Shown: piece after piece, positions 7,964 to 16,682 of the stretch
Position numbering within the stretch: the first letter of the stretch is position 1
Layout: each line of letters starts with the position of its first letter
Source of the DNA: Psychroserpens mesophilus
GTDB lineage: Bacteria > Bacteroidota > Bacteroidia > Flavobacteriales > Flavobacteriaceae
NCBI RefSeq assembly: GCF_000826645.1
Contig: NZ_JXJP01000013.1
Location: 1 to 64,000, forward strand
DNA: 64,000 nucleotides
Direction of reading: 5' to 3'
Made by a program: the position numbers and the translations under genes
Notes under the pieces: model-generated
Seen by the model: only the letters and a program-made list of their open reading frames with translations
Told to the model about the DNA's origin: nothing
The model's database searches: none

Positions 7964-9241
7964 ATGCATAAGTGTTTACTTTTATTACTTATAACACTAG
8001 GCTCTTATGCACTACACTCTCAGGAACCTACAATCCAAAGAGATTCTTCAGCTATTGAAAATGATACGATTTCTAAAATTGATTATCTCAAATATCTTGG
8101 AAATGGTTATTTCCCAACCAAATTTTTAAATGTAGATCTTCGGTATTTAGTAAAATTTAATCAATACGAAGGATTTAGAACTGGTTTAGGTGGTATAACT
8201 AATGACGAATTTTCAGAAAAATACCGCATCAACAGTTATGTTGTTTACGGATTCAAAGATCATAGATTCAAATACAGAATTGGAGGTGGTTTTAGAATTA
8301 ATGAAGCTACCGATACTTGGATCAACCTCTCCTATACTGATGATTTACAAGAAACAGGAAGTTCAAGTTTCTTAACTGACAAACGCTTTTTTCAGTTTTT
8401 TGAACCACGTTTATTGAATATAGATTTATTCCATAAACACATTACCAAAGCGATTAATATTGAACATAAACTTACCAATCATCTGGTTACTGAAACTGAA
8501 TTCGCCATTAGTAAAATTGAACCAACTTACAGTTATAATTTTGTCATTGGAAATGAAAGCTTTAGAAGTTTTGATATTTCAACTGCCAAAATTAGTGCAC
8601 AATGGAGTCCGTTTAGTCATTTTGAAACTATTAAAGACAAAGTAACTCAAACTAAAGAGGGTTTTCCTAAATTCACGCTTCAATTAACACAAAGCTTTAA
8701 AAATGTGCTCAAAGGAGATTTTAATTATTTTAAAGTCGATTTTAGAACACGATATAAAATAACCCATAATGACAAGGTCTTTTCTGAAATTGTATTGAGT
8801 AGCGGACTTGCGACTGGAAATACGCCATTAACGCATTTGTACCATGCTTATCCAAATAATATAACCAAAGAAACAGTTTTACAGCGCTTTTCTGTAGCAG
8901 GTATTAATAGCTTTGAAACCATGTATTTTAATGAATTCTTCTCAGATAGATTTGCAACACTTCAGATAAAGCATTTTGTAAAACCTTTCAGAATTACTGA
9001 ACGCTACAGACCACAACTGGTTTTAATATCGAGATTTGCTTTAGGGAATATGCAAGATATCGAACGACATCAAAATATTACATTTGGCACTCTTAACAAA
9101 GGCTACTCTGAAGCCGGTTTTGAAATCAATAAATTGCTGTTTGGTTTCGGTCTAAGTTTCGCCTATCGATATGGAGGATATCATTTACCTGAATTTGCCG
9201 ATAATTTAGCCGCTAAATTCACTTTTAATGTTAGCTTATAA
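7964..9241 (+). CDS. DUF5686-type outer-membrane beta-barrel protein
   Basis: 425 aa with an N-terminal signal peptide (LLLLLITLGSYALHSQ) followed by alternating polar/hydrophobic strands and a terminal aromatic-rich strand ending FTFNVSL, as expected for an outer-membrane barrel. The C-terminal stretch GYSEAGFEINKLLFGFGLSFAYRYGGY resembles the end of DUF5686 proteins. Those are usually about 800 aa with a carboxypeptidase-regulatory-like domain in front, so this copy would be a barrel-only form. Function is unknown. Its position after the frr terminator suggests its own promoter. The family call rests on memory of the C-terminal pattern. Confidence 0.65.
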   Translation: MHKCLLLLLITLGSYALHSQEPTIQRDSSAIENDTISKIDYLKYLGNGYFPTKFLNVDLRYLVKFNQYEGFRTGLGGITNDEFSEKYRINSYVVYGFKDHRFKYRIGGGFRINEATDTWINLSYTDDLQETGSSSFLTDKRFFQFFEPRLLNIDLFHKHITKAINIEHKLTNHLVTETEFAISKIEPTYSYNFVIGNESFRSFDISTAKISAQWSPFSHFETIKDKVTQTKEGFPKFTLQLTQSFKNVLKGDFNYFKVDFRTRYKITHNDKVFSEIVLSSGLATGNTPLTHLYHAYPNNITKETVLQRFSVAGINSFETMYFNEFFSDRFATLQIKHFVKPFRITERYRPQLVLISRFALGNMQDIERHQNITFGTLNKGYSEAGFEINKLLFGFGLSFAYRYGGYHLPEFADNLAAKFTFNVSL

Positions 9242-9289
9242 TAACAATAAATTAGCATTAATTTATAGAGCATATCCTTTGGTTTTTTC

Positions 9290-9297
9290 TACCTTTG
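9290..9297 (+). promoter_or_regulatory. -7 promoter element before the MMPL exporter gene
   Basis: TACCTTTG matches TAnnTTTG and ends 21 bases before the ATG at 9319. No convincing -33 element at 17-21 bases upstream. Confidence 0.45.
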
Positions 9298-9318
9298 TCG
9301 CTCCTTTTTAATAGGTAG

Positions 9319-11733
9319 ATGTTTAAATTATTTTCAACAGGTTTTTGGGAAGTTATTGCGCGATTAATTTTACGTAATAAAATTGGCATACTCATTAGTA
9401 TTGTAGTGGCAACTATTTTCTTTAGTTACCAGTGGAAACACATGCGTTTTACCTACACTGAAGCTAATTTACTACCTGATGATCATGAAGTCAATGTGAC
9501 TTATAATGAGTTTTTAGATATTTTTGGCGAAGAAGGAAATCTTATCATTCTTGGTGTTAAAGACCCGACACTATTTACGGTTGAAAAATTAAATGCCTGG
9601 AACCAACTTTCGGAAGATTTTAAATCTTACAACGAAGTGGAAACGGTTGTTTCAATCAAAGACCTTCAGAAATTAGTAAAAAATAATGAAGCTGAAAAAT
9701 TCGATTTAGAGCCATTCATTAAAGATTCTATTACATCTATCGAGCAAATCGATAAGCTTCAGGATGAGCTCTTTAAGCAGTATCCCTTTTACGATAATTT
9801 TCTGTTTAATAAGGACACCAAAACCATCCGAACAGCCATCTATCTTAAAAAAGATATTGTAAATACTTCAGCGAGAAAAGATTTTATACTACTCTCCCTT
9901 CAGGAGAAAATAGATGAATTTGAAGCCAAAAACAATCTTGATGTAAGAGTTTCTGGTATGCCTTATATCAGAACTTTAAACTCTCAAAATATTGTAGATG
10001 AAATTGGTCTTTTCATCGGTTTAGCACTAGGAGTTACTTCTTTAATTTTCTTCTTATTCTTTCGCTCATTTAGAGCGACGTTTATATCGCTTATCGTAGT
10101 CTGTATTGGTGTAATGTGGACTTTCGGAATTTTAGGATTACTCAAATATGAGATCACAGTATTAACGGCTTTGATTCCGCCATTAATTATCGTTATTGGA
10201 ATTCCGAATTGTATTTTCTTAATCAATAAATACCAGCACGAGGTTAAACTTCATGGCAATAAAGTGAAATCATTACAACGTGTCATTACAAAAATTGGTA
10301 ATGCTACACTAATGACTAATGTCACAACAGCCTCTGGTTTTGCTACTTTTATTTTAACAGAAAGTACCTTACTCAAAGAATTTGGTATTGTAGCATCGTT
10401 GAGCATTCTCGCTATTTTTATGTTGTGTTTATTGGTTATACCAATCATTTATACCTTTTTACCATATCCTAAAGAACGACATCTAGAGCATTTGAACAAA
10501 CGTTGGATTGGTGGTTTTGTAGATTGGATTGAACGTATGGTAAAGCATAAAAAAATTACCATTTATATCACGTCGCTAGTGCTTTTAATTGCCAGTATTA
10601 TTGGTATTTATCAAATTAAAATCTCTGGAAGTCTTATTGAAGACATGCCAAAAGACGCAGCGTTCTTTAAAGACATTAAATTTTTTGAAAGTGAGTTTAA
10701 TGGCATCATGCCTCTAGAAATTATGATTGATACTAAACGCAAAAAAGGTGTCATGAAACTAAGTACGCTTAAGCGCATGAACGAACTGGAAGAACTTATT
10801 ATTGAAACGCCAGAGTTATCCAGACCGATTTCAGCAGTAAGTTTGGTGAAATATAGCAAACAAGCTTACTATAATGGCAATCCGAAATATTATCAGTTAC
10901 CTACAAGTCAGGAAAACAGCTTTATTTTATCTTACGCTAAAAACTCATCTTCTAATGTAGATATGCTTAAAAATTTTGTTGATAGTACTGGTCAATATGC
11001 GCGTATCACAACATTTATGAAAGACATTGGTACTGATAAAATGGAGCGTATAGAAGAAAATCTTCAAACTAAAATTGATAAGTTATTTCCTAAAGATCGC
11101 TTCGAAGTTACCATGACTGGTAAAGCTTTAGTCTTTCAAAAAGGAACAAAATACCTGGTTAGAAATCTGGTTATTTCCTTAAGTCTAGCCATTTTTCTTA
11201 TTTCAGTATTTATGGCTTATATGTTTAGATCCTTCAGAATGATAATTGTGTCATTGGTTCCAAACTTATTGCCATTACTAATTACAGCAGGCTTGATGGG
11301 CTTTTTAAATGTTCCTATAAAACCTTCAACTATATTAGTATTTAGTATCGCTTTCGGAATTTCTGTGGATGACACCATACACTTTTTGGCCAAATACCGA
11401 CAAGAATTACAGGCGAATCACTGGAAAATTAGAAAATCGGTCTACGCAGCTCTAAGGGAAACAGGTGTTAGCATGTTTTACACTTCTATCGTATTATTCT
11501 TCGGTTTTATCGTCTTTACAACGTCTAGTTTTGGAGGCACAAAGGCTTTAGGTGCATTAGTTTCAGCAACACTCCTATTTGCTATGTTATCGAATTTATT
11601 GTTGTTACCTTCTTTACTATTGTCTCTTGAAAGAAATATTGCCAACAAAGAAGTCCTAAAAGAACCTGCAATAAATATCATACCAGAAGATGATGAAGAC
11701 GATGTTGATTCAGAAGAAGATTCCATTTCATAA
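9319..11733 (+). CDS. RND/MMPL-family exporter
   Basis: 804-aa inner-membrane protein with the duplicated RND layout. One helix at about 15-35 is followed by a periplasmic domain (about 40-220) and a cluster of helices (about 225-385). A second single helix near 415-435 precedes a second periplasmic domain and a second cluster (about 625-770). SVDDTIHFLAKYRQE in the second cluster resembles the proton-relay region of MMPL proteins. Size and topology fit the predicted-exporter group (lipid or hopanoid-type substrates in studied members) rather than the 1000-aa drug pumps. The acidic C-terminal tail (EDDEDDVDSEED) is cytoplasmic. The substrate cannot be told from sequence. Confidence 0.85.
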   Translation: MFKLFSTGFWEVIARLILRNKIGILISIVVATIFFSYQWKHMRFTYTEANLLPDDHEVNVTYNEFLDIFGEEGNLIILGVKDPTLFTVEKLNAWNQLSEDFKSYNEVETVVSIKDLQKLVKNNEAEKFDLEPFIKDSITSIEQIDKLQDELFKQYPFYDNFLFNKDTKTIRTAIYLKKDIVNTSARKDFILLSLQEKIDEFEAKNNLDVRVSGMPYIRTLNSQNIVDEIGLFIGLALGVTSLIFFLFFRSFRATFISLIVVCIGVMWTFGILGLLKYEITVLTALIPPLIIVIGIPNCIFLINKYQHEVKLHGNKVKSLQRVITKIGNATLMTNVTTASGFATFILTESTLLKEFGIVASLSILAIFMLCLLVIPIIYTFLPYPKERHLEHLNKRWIGGFVDWIERMVKHKKITIYITSLVLLIASIIGIYQIKISGSLIEDMPKDAAFFKDIKFFESEFNGIMPLEIMIDTKRKKGVMKLSTLKRMNELEELIIETPELSRPISAVSLVKYSKQAYYNGNPKYYQLPTSQENSFILSYAKNSSSNVDMLKNFVDSTGQYARITTFMKDIGTDKMERIEENLQTKIDKLFPKDRFEVTMTGKALVFQKGTKYLVRNLVISLSLAIFLISVFMAYMFRSFRMIIVSLVPNLLPLLITAGLMGFLNVPIKPSTILVFSIAFGISVDDTIHFLAKYRQELQANHWKIRKSVYAALRETGVSMFYTSIVLFFGFIVFTTSSFGGTKALGALVSATLLFAMLSNLLLLPSLLLSLERNIANKEVLKEPAINIIPEDDEDDVDSEEDSIS

Positions 11734-11738
11734 ACATT

Positions 11739-11746
11739 TATATTTG
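11739..11746 (+). promoter_or_regulatory. -7 promoter element of asnS
   Basis: TATATTTG, a full TAnnTTTG match, 17 bases before the asnS ATG. It implies a leader of only about 10 nt. No -33 TTG at the proper spacing. Confidence 0.5.
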
Positions 11747-11763
11747 CATAAAAATTAATAAAA

Positions 11764-13194
11764 ATGACATATTCAGTTTCACAATTATTAACACAAGATA
11801 TTAAGTTACAACCTATCGAAATTAAGGGTTGGGTAAGAACCTTCAGAGCGAATAGATTTATAGCTTTAAATGATGGTTCTACAATTAATAATATCCAGTG
11901 CGTTGTTGATTTTGAAAGCACTGACGAGGCCATTCTTAAACGAATTACAACTGGAGCTGCAGTTCATATCAAAGGTGATTTAGTCGAAAGTCAAGGGAAA
12001 GGTCAGAAGGTAGAAATACAAGTGAGTTCAATTGATATTTTAGGAGATTCTCATCCTGAAGACTATCCTATCCAACCTAAAAAACACTCGTTTGAATTTT
12101 TACGCGAAAATGCACATTTGCGTACCAGAACAAGTACATTTAGTGCTGTAATGCGTTTGCGTTCGTCACTCTCTTTTGCGATTCATAAGTATTTCAACGA
12201 TAACGGCTTTTACTATATGCACACACCAATTATTACTGGAAGTGATGCCGAAGGTGCAGGAGAAATGTTTCGGGTAAGCACTTTAGATACTAAAAATCCG
12301 CCATTGACTGATGATGGTAATGTTGATTACAAAAAAGATTTCTTCGGAAAAGAAACCAATCTTACAGTTTCTGGTCAATTAGAAGCTGAAACTTACGCGA
12401 TGGCCTTAGGTAAGGTATATACTTTCGGACCAACATTTAGAGCTGAAAACTCTAATACATCACGACATTTAGCAGAATTCTGGATGATTGAACCCGAAGT
12501 TGCCTTTATGGATTTAGCTGGAAATATGGATTTGGCTGAAGACTTTATGAAATCGGTTTTAAGTTATGTTTTAGAACATAATTGTGAAGATTTAGAGTTT
12601 TTAGAAAACCGTTTACTGGATGAGGAAAAAACGAAACCTCAAGCTGAGCGTTCAGAAATGAGCCTGATTGAAAAAATAAAATTTGTTGTCGATAATAATT
12701 TCAAACGCGTTAGTTACACCGAAGCGATTGATATTTTAAAGAACAGTAAACCAAACAAGAAAAAGAAATTCAACTACATTATTGAAGAATGGGGAGCCGA
12801 TTTACAAAGTGAACACGAGCGCTTCCTCGTTGAAAAACATTTTAAATGTCCAGTGATTTTATTCGATTATCCTGCAAATATTAAAGCGTTTTACATGCGT
12901 TTAAATGAAGATGGAAAAACAGTTCGCGCAATGGACATTCTGTTTCCTGGAATTGGCGAAATGGTTGGAGGATCACAACGTGAAGAGCGTTTAGACGTAT
13001 TGAAAGAGAAAATGAAAGCGTTAGATATCGACGAAGAAGAATTATGGTGGTACCTCGATTTACGTAAATACGGAACTGCTGTACATTCAGGTTTCGGACT
13101 AGGGTTTGAGCGTTTAGTGATGTTCGCAACAGGCATGGGAAATATTAGAGATGTCATTCCTTATCCTAGAACGCCTCAAAATGCAGAATTTTAA
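11764..13194 (+). CDS. asnS: Asparaginyl-tRNA synthetase
   Basis: Class IIb synthetase of 476 aa charging tRNA-Asn directly. The N-terminal OB-fold anticodon-binding domain covers about 15-100 (IKGWVRTFRANRFIALNDG). The catalytic domain has the motif 2 region FRAENSNTSRHLAEFWMIEPE and motif 3 GFGLGFERLVMFATGMGNIRD, with the C-terminal PYPRTP characteristic of AsnRS rather than AspRS. Present in addition to aspS in this window. Single gene between the exporter and rpoN, with its own promoter and terminator. Confidence 0.97.
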   Translation: MTYSVSQLLTQDIKLQPIEIKGWVRTFRANRFIALNDGSTINNIQCVVDFESTDEAILKRITTGAAVHIKGDLVESQGKGQKVEIQVSSIDILGDSHPEDYPIQPKKHSFEFLRENAHLRTRTSTFSAVMRLRSSLSFAIHKYFNDNGFYYMHTPIITGSDAEGAGEMFRVSTLDTKNPPLTDDGNVDYKKDFFGKETNLTVSGQLEAETYAMALGKVYTFGPTFRAENSNTSRHLAEFWMIEPEVAFMDLAGNMDLAEDFMKSVLSYVLEHNCEDLEFLENRLLDEEKTKPQAERSEMSLIEKIKFVVDNNFKRVSYTEAIDILKNSKPNKKKKFNYIIEEWGADLQSEHERFLVEKHFKCPVILFDYPANIKAFYMRLNEDGKTVRAMDILFPGIGEMVGGSQREERLDVLKEKMKALDIDEEELWWYLDLRKYGTAVHSGFGLGFERLVMFATGMGNIRDVIPYPRTPQNAEF

Positions 13195-13220
13195 ACTTTA
13201 TTTGGCATAAAAATTGACTA

Positions 13221-13262
13221 AAACAATCTATGTTTACATAAAAATATAGATTGTTTTTTTTT
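13221..13262 (+). terminator. Terminator after asnS
   Basis: AAACAATCTAT (13221-13231) pairs perfectly with ATAGATTGTTT (13246-13256), followed by a T-run to 13262. Confidence 0.88.
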
Positions 13263-13290
13263 AACTTTACTACAACACCAAATTCAATAC

Positions 13291-14757
13291 ATGCTTAAAC
13301 AATATTTACAGTTTAAATTATCGCAGAAATTGTCGCCACAACAAATTCAACTTATGAAGTTGATTCAGTTGCCAACGCAAGCATTTGAACAGCGTTTAAA
13401 GCAAGAATTAGAGGAAAATCCAGCTTTGGAAGATGGCAAAGAATCTAAAGATGAATTTGAAGATAACATGGACGAGTTTGACAATTCTGATGATGAATAT
13501 AACGATAATGAAACCATTGAAGCTGACGACATTAATGTAGATGATTATTTAAGCGACGACGAAATTCCAGATTATCGTACGCAAGCCAATAATTATAGTG
13601 CTGATGATGAAGATAAAAATGTGCCTTACGCTGCAGGAACGTCATTTACACAGCATTTAACCAATCAATTAAATACCTTTCGACTTGACGACGAAGAATA
13701 TAATATTGCTGAATTCCTAGTTGGAAGCGTTGACGAAAGCGGTTATATTCGTCGGTCATTAAGCGATATTGTTGATGATTTGGCGTTTACACAAGGGGTT
13801 TATACAGATGAAGCTTCAGTAGAACAAATCTTAAATATCGTACATCAGTTAGATCCTGCTGGTGTTGGTGCCCGAAATTTACAGGAATGTTTAAGCATTC
13901 AACTGCACAGAAAAGAAAAAACGCCAGATATTGAGCTCGCTTGTGATATTATTGATAAAGCTTTTGATCAGTTTACAAAAAAACATTACAAAAAATTACT
14001 TCAAAAATTTGATATTACCGAAGCGCAACTTAAAGATGCTATTGAAGAAATTGAACGTCTTAATCCGAAACCAGGTGGTTCTTACGCGGGAAACAATAAA
14101 ATGGTGGAACATGTCGTTCCCGATTTTGCCATTAAAATTGTTGATGGCGAATTAGATTTAACACTCAACGGAAGAAATGCGCCTGAACTTCATGTATCCA
14201 GAGAATACAGCAACATGATGAAGGGCTATAAAGAATCGAAAGATAAGAGTAAGTCACAAAAAGATGCTGTTTTATTTATTAAACAAAAGCTAGATGCTGC
14301 CAAATGGTTTATAGAAGCTATTAAACAACGTCAACAAACGCTTTTTGTAACGATGAGCGCCATAATGCATTATCAAAAGGAATACTTTCTTACAGGTGAT
14401 GAGCGCAAACTTAAACCGATGATTCTAAAAGATATTGCAGATGAAATTGATATGGATGTTTCTACAGTATCTCGTGTAGCTAACAGTAAATATGTCGATA
14501 CACCTTATGGCACCAAATTGATTAAAGAATTTTTCTCTGAATCTATGACTAACGATCAAGGTGAAGAAGTATCTACTCGTGAAATTAAGAAAATTTTAGA
14601 GACGGTTATTGAAGAAGAAAATAAGCGAAAACCTCTTACAGACGAAAAATTAGCTTCTATTCTTAAAGAAAAAGGCTATCCAATTGCACGTCGTACCGTT
14701 GCAAAATATCGTGAGCAATTAGATATTCCTGTAGCCAGATTGAGAAAGAAGATATGA
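13291..14757 (+). CDS. rpoN: RNA polymerase sigma-54 factor
   Basis: Alternative sigma factor that needs an AAA+ activator. 488 aa. Region I (about 1-50) is the Gln/Leu-rich activator-interaction helix pair (KLSPQQIQLMKLIQLP). An acidic Asp/Glu-rich linker follows (about 50-120), then the core-binding domain. A helix-turn-helix lies near residue 395 (MDVSTVSRVANSKYVDTPYG). The RpoN box ARRTVAKYRE at about 466-475 recognises the -24 element. No sigma-54 activator gene is in the window. Its last codons overlap the next gene by 4 bases (ATGA). Confidence 0.97.
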   Translation: MLKQYLQFKLSQKLSPQQIQLMKLIQLPTQAFEQRLKQELEENPALEDGKESKDEFEDNMDEFDNSDDEYNDNETIEADDINVDDYLSDDEIPDYRTQANNYSADDEDKNVPYAAGTSFTQHLTNQLNTFRLDDEEYNIAEFLVGSVDESGYIRRSLSDIVDDLAFTQGVYTDEASVEQILNIVHQLDPAGVGARNLQECLSIQLHRKEKTPDIELACDIIDKAFDQFTKKHYKKLLQKFDITEAQLKDAIEEIERLNPKPGGSYAGNNKMVEHVVPDFAIKIVDGELDLTLNGRNAPELHVSREYSNMMKGYKESKDKSKSQKDAVLFIKQKLDAAKWFIEAIKQRQQTLFVTMSAIMHYQKEYFLTGDERKLKPMILKDIADEIDMDVSTVSRVANSKYVDTPYGTKLIKEFFSESMTNDQGEEVSTREIKKILETVIEEENKRKPLTDEKLASILKEKGYPIARRTVAKYREQLDIPVARLRKKI

Positions 14758-15362
14758 CAAGTCAGCTTCTTAAAAGCATATCGTATATTTTTCATCCGCT
14801 ATTAATGCCCTTATTAGGTGTTATTTTCTATTTTTCAAAAACACCTCGTTTTATTCCAGATCCAGTTCTTAAAGCAAAATTGTTTTCGGTTACAATTTTA
14901 ACCGTTGTTCTTCCCATGTTATTGTTTTACCTTCTAAAAACATTAAGAAAAGTCAACTCAGTACATCTTGAAACGACTGATGAACGGAAGCTGCCACTTT
15001 TATTGAACGGTCTTATCATCGCTTTAGTACTTATAAGAGTACTTCCTCAGAATGAAATCCCTGAGTTATATTTCTTTTTTATTGGTATTTTAATATCAAC
15101 AATCACCTGTTTTGCATTAGCAGTTGTGAAGTTTAAAGCAAGTATTCATATGATTGCCGCAACAGGCTTTTTTATGTTTGCTGTGGCTTTAGCTATACAT
15201 TTTAAAATTAATATAAACGGAACGATCGCTTTAATGTGTATTATTTTAGGTGCCATAGCGACTTCAAGATTACATCTAAAGGCACATACACCAACGGAGT
15301 TAATTATTGGTTTTTTTGTAGGATTAATGCCACAGATGGTTTTATTAAATTACTGGATTTAG
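14754..15362 (+). CDS. PAP2-like integral membrane protein
   Basis: 202 aa, about six hydrophobic helices across the whole length. Near the C-terminus SRLHLKAHTPTELIIGFFVG resembles the third phosphatase motif of PAP2 proteins (SR...H...E), but the first two PAP2 motifs are not obvious, so catalytic activity is uncertain. The ATG overlaps the rpoN stop codon (ATGA), which suggests translational coupling; I recall this pairing from related genomes. It converges on the PorT-like gene with a 5-base gap. A lipid-phosphatase or carrier role is possible but unproven. Confidence 0.6.
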   Translation: MTSQLLKSISYIFHPLLMPLLGVIFYFSKTPRFIPDPVLKAKLFSVTILTVVLPMLLFYLLKTLRKVNSVHLETTDERKLPLLLNGLIIALVLIRVLPQNEIPELYFFFIGILISTITCFALAVVKFKASIHMIAATGFFMFAVALAIHFKININGTIALMCIILGAIATSRLHLKAHTPTELIIGFFVGLMPQMVLLNYWI

Positions 15363-15367
15363 GATTT

Positions 15368-16087
15368 TTACAAGATATAAAACATCAACCCTATTCTCAC
15401 CGAATTCATATTAATAGATTCACCATTAGCTAAAGCTGCATCTTTAAAAATCTCATTAAGGCCGTAATACACGTGGAAACTAATATTTGAATAACCCGCA
15501 CTAAACGTTAAGCCATACTGAAGCGCATTGAAATTGTCTATACCAGATAATTTAATATCTCCTGTAGGACTATTAAATTTAGAAGAATTGAATAACACAT
15601 AACCTAACTTTATACCTGCATATATTCGCCAAAAGTCATAGTCTGTTGCTGTAGATGTTCGCCATCTAAACTCTATTGGAAACTCAACCAAATACGTCGT
15701 GAATTTATTTTTACTGTATTCAATTTCGTTATCATCCAGAATAACATATTGAAATTGATTATTCACTTCTGAAATTTGCAAGGTTTGATTATAAGAATTT
15801 GAAGATAATCCAATGCCGACACCAACAGCCAAATTTCTTCGCTTATTGATTGGCATATCTCTGATAAATCCGAAGTGATATCCGCTTGAAAAACCACTTT
15901 GTGAAACACCTTCAGGTTTGTTTCCAAGTAAATTATAAGTTACAGAAATATAAAACTGATCTTCTCTATACTTATGATCTACAACGGTTGATGTGTCAAT
16001 TTCAACACTAGGTTTGGATACATTTTGTGCTTCAGTCACATAACAACCTAAAAGCATAATAATGAAGTAGAAAAACGTAACTTTCAT
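15368..16087 (-). CDS. porT: PorT/SprT-like outer-membrane protein of the type IX secretion system
   Basis: 239 aa: signal peptide (MKVTFFYFIIMLLGCYVTEAQ), then a short polar stretch and a barrel-like domain of the porin/PorT family. YREDQFYISVTYN followed by GYHFGFIRDMPINKRRNLAVGVGIGLS resembles PorT of Porphyromonas and SprT of Flavobacterium, needed for T9SS secretion. The start is the ATG at 16087; an upstream TTG (16105) would place the -7 box inside the coding sequence. A T9SS-sorted protein at 47.4 kb shows the genome uses this system. Assignment to PorT rather than another small barrel is by pattern only. Confidence 0.7.
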   Translation of the reverse strand: MKVTFFYFIIMLLGCYVTEAQNVSKPSVEIDTSTVVDHKYREDQFYISVTYNLLGNKPEGVSQSGFSSGYHFGFIRDMPINKRRNLAVGVGIGLSSNSYNQTLQISEVNNQFQYVILDDNEIEYSKNKFTTYLVEFPIEFRWRTSTATDYDFWRIYAGIKLGYVLFNSSKFNSPTGDIKLSGIDNFNALQYGLTFSAGYSNISFHVYYGLNEIFKDAALANGESINMNSVRIGLMFYIL

Positions 16088-16091
16088 AGTA

Positions 16092-16099
16092 CAAATATA
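16092..16099 (-). promoter_or_regulatory. -7 element of porT, start-proximal
   Basis: Minus-strand TATATTTG with only four bases (TACT) before the ATG at 16087. The usual start-site distance puts the 5' end at or within a few bases of the initiation codon, suggesting a leaderless message. Confidence 0.5.
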
Positions 16100-16133
16100 A
16101 CGCAATAGGCCTTAAAATATTAAGAGGTAAGAA

Positions 16134-16166
16134 CAAAAAAAGCATCCTAAAATTTAGGATGCTTTA
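16134..16166 (-). terminator. Terminator of the exbB-exbD operon
   Basis: On the minus strand AAAGCATCCTA / TAGGATGCTTT (stem 16139-16149 with 16155-16165, further A-T pairs in the loop) is followed by seven T (plus-strand A 16135-16141). It separates the exb operon from porT. Confidence 0.88.
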
Positions 16167-16187
16167 ATTATTATGAATAGAAAATAC

Positions 16188-16667
16188 TTAATCTAAGTTT
16201 TTTGTAGCATCACCAGTAGCAGTCGTATAGTTAATTCTGAATGCACTAGCTTTTCTTAGCTCTTTCTTAATATCTCCTACAATACCCATATTTGCTTCTT
16301 TATCAACTTTTAATGATACCGTAAGCTTTGGTATTAATTCTTCTCTTAAAGCTGCTCTTTCAGAATTGATAAACGCTTGAATTTCACTAATTTCAGCCAG
16401 TTTATCATTCAGTTGTAATCGGGCTTCTGTACCAAATTTCTCGTAACCTTTTGCTGGTTTTCCTACATAGATATAACTAATAGGATATTTCTTATCTAAT
16501 TTTTCAACTTGATCTGCCTGTGGAAGTCTATTTTCGATTAATAGATTATCCTCTCTCATTACAGTTACAACCATAAAGAAAAACAATAACATAAATACAA
16601 TATCTGGTAAAGATGCTGTATTTACAGCAGGCAAACTATTATCTTTTTTACTTTTAAATTTAGACAT
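16188..16667 (-). CDS. exbD: ExbD-family energy transducer (second copy)
   Basis: 159 aa. Short cytoplasmic N-terminus, one helix at about 22-40 (DIVFMLLFFFMVVTVM) that starts with the proton-carrying Asp22 of ExbD/TolR proteins, then a periplasmic domain. In ExbB-ExbD motors this helix sits inside the ExbB pore and couples proton flow to TonB. It differs clearly from the 201-aa ExbD encoded just upstream, so the operon encodes two distinct ExbD subunits, as described in Flavobacterium psychrophilum. Last gene of the operon, 15 bases after its neighbour. Confidence 0.9.
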   Translation of the reverse strand: MSKFKSKKDNSLPAVNTASLPDIVFMLLFFFMVVTVMREDNLLIENRLPQADQVEKLDKKYPISYIYVGKPAKGYEKFGTEARLQLNDKLAEISEIQAFINSERAALREELIPKLTVSLKVDKEANMGIVGDIKKELRKASAFRINYTTATGDATKNLD

Positions 16668-16682
16668 GTTCTATGTTTTAAT

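Noticed and set aside
9984-10226. Minus-strand and other overlapping ORFs inside ribosomal, exporter, nrdA and receptor genes
   Set aside because: They lie wholly within well-supported genes in other frames, have no promoter signals and resemble no protein.
15368-16105. Longer starts for porT (16105), marC (23042), the porin (41037), pyrH (6550) and dxs (52317)
   Set aside because: For porT, marC, the porin and pyrH the longer start is a TTG and the extension does not match the family. For porT and dxs the extension also covers a -7 promoter box. The internal ATGs give proper signal peptides or family N-termini.
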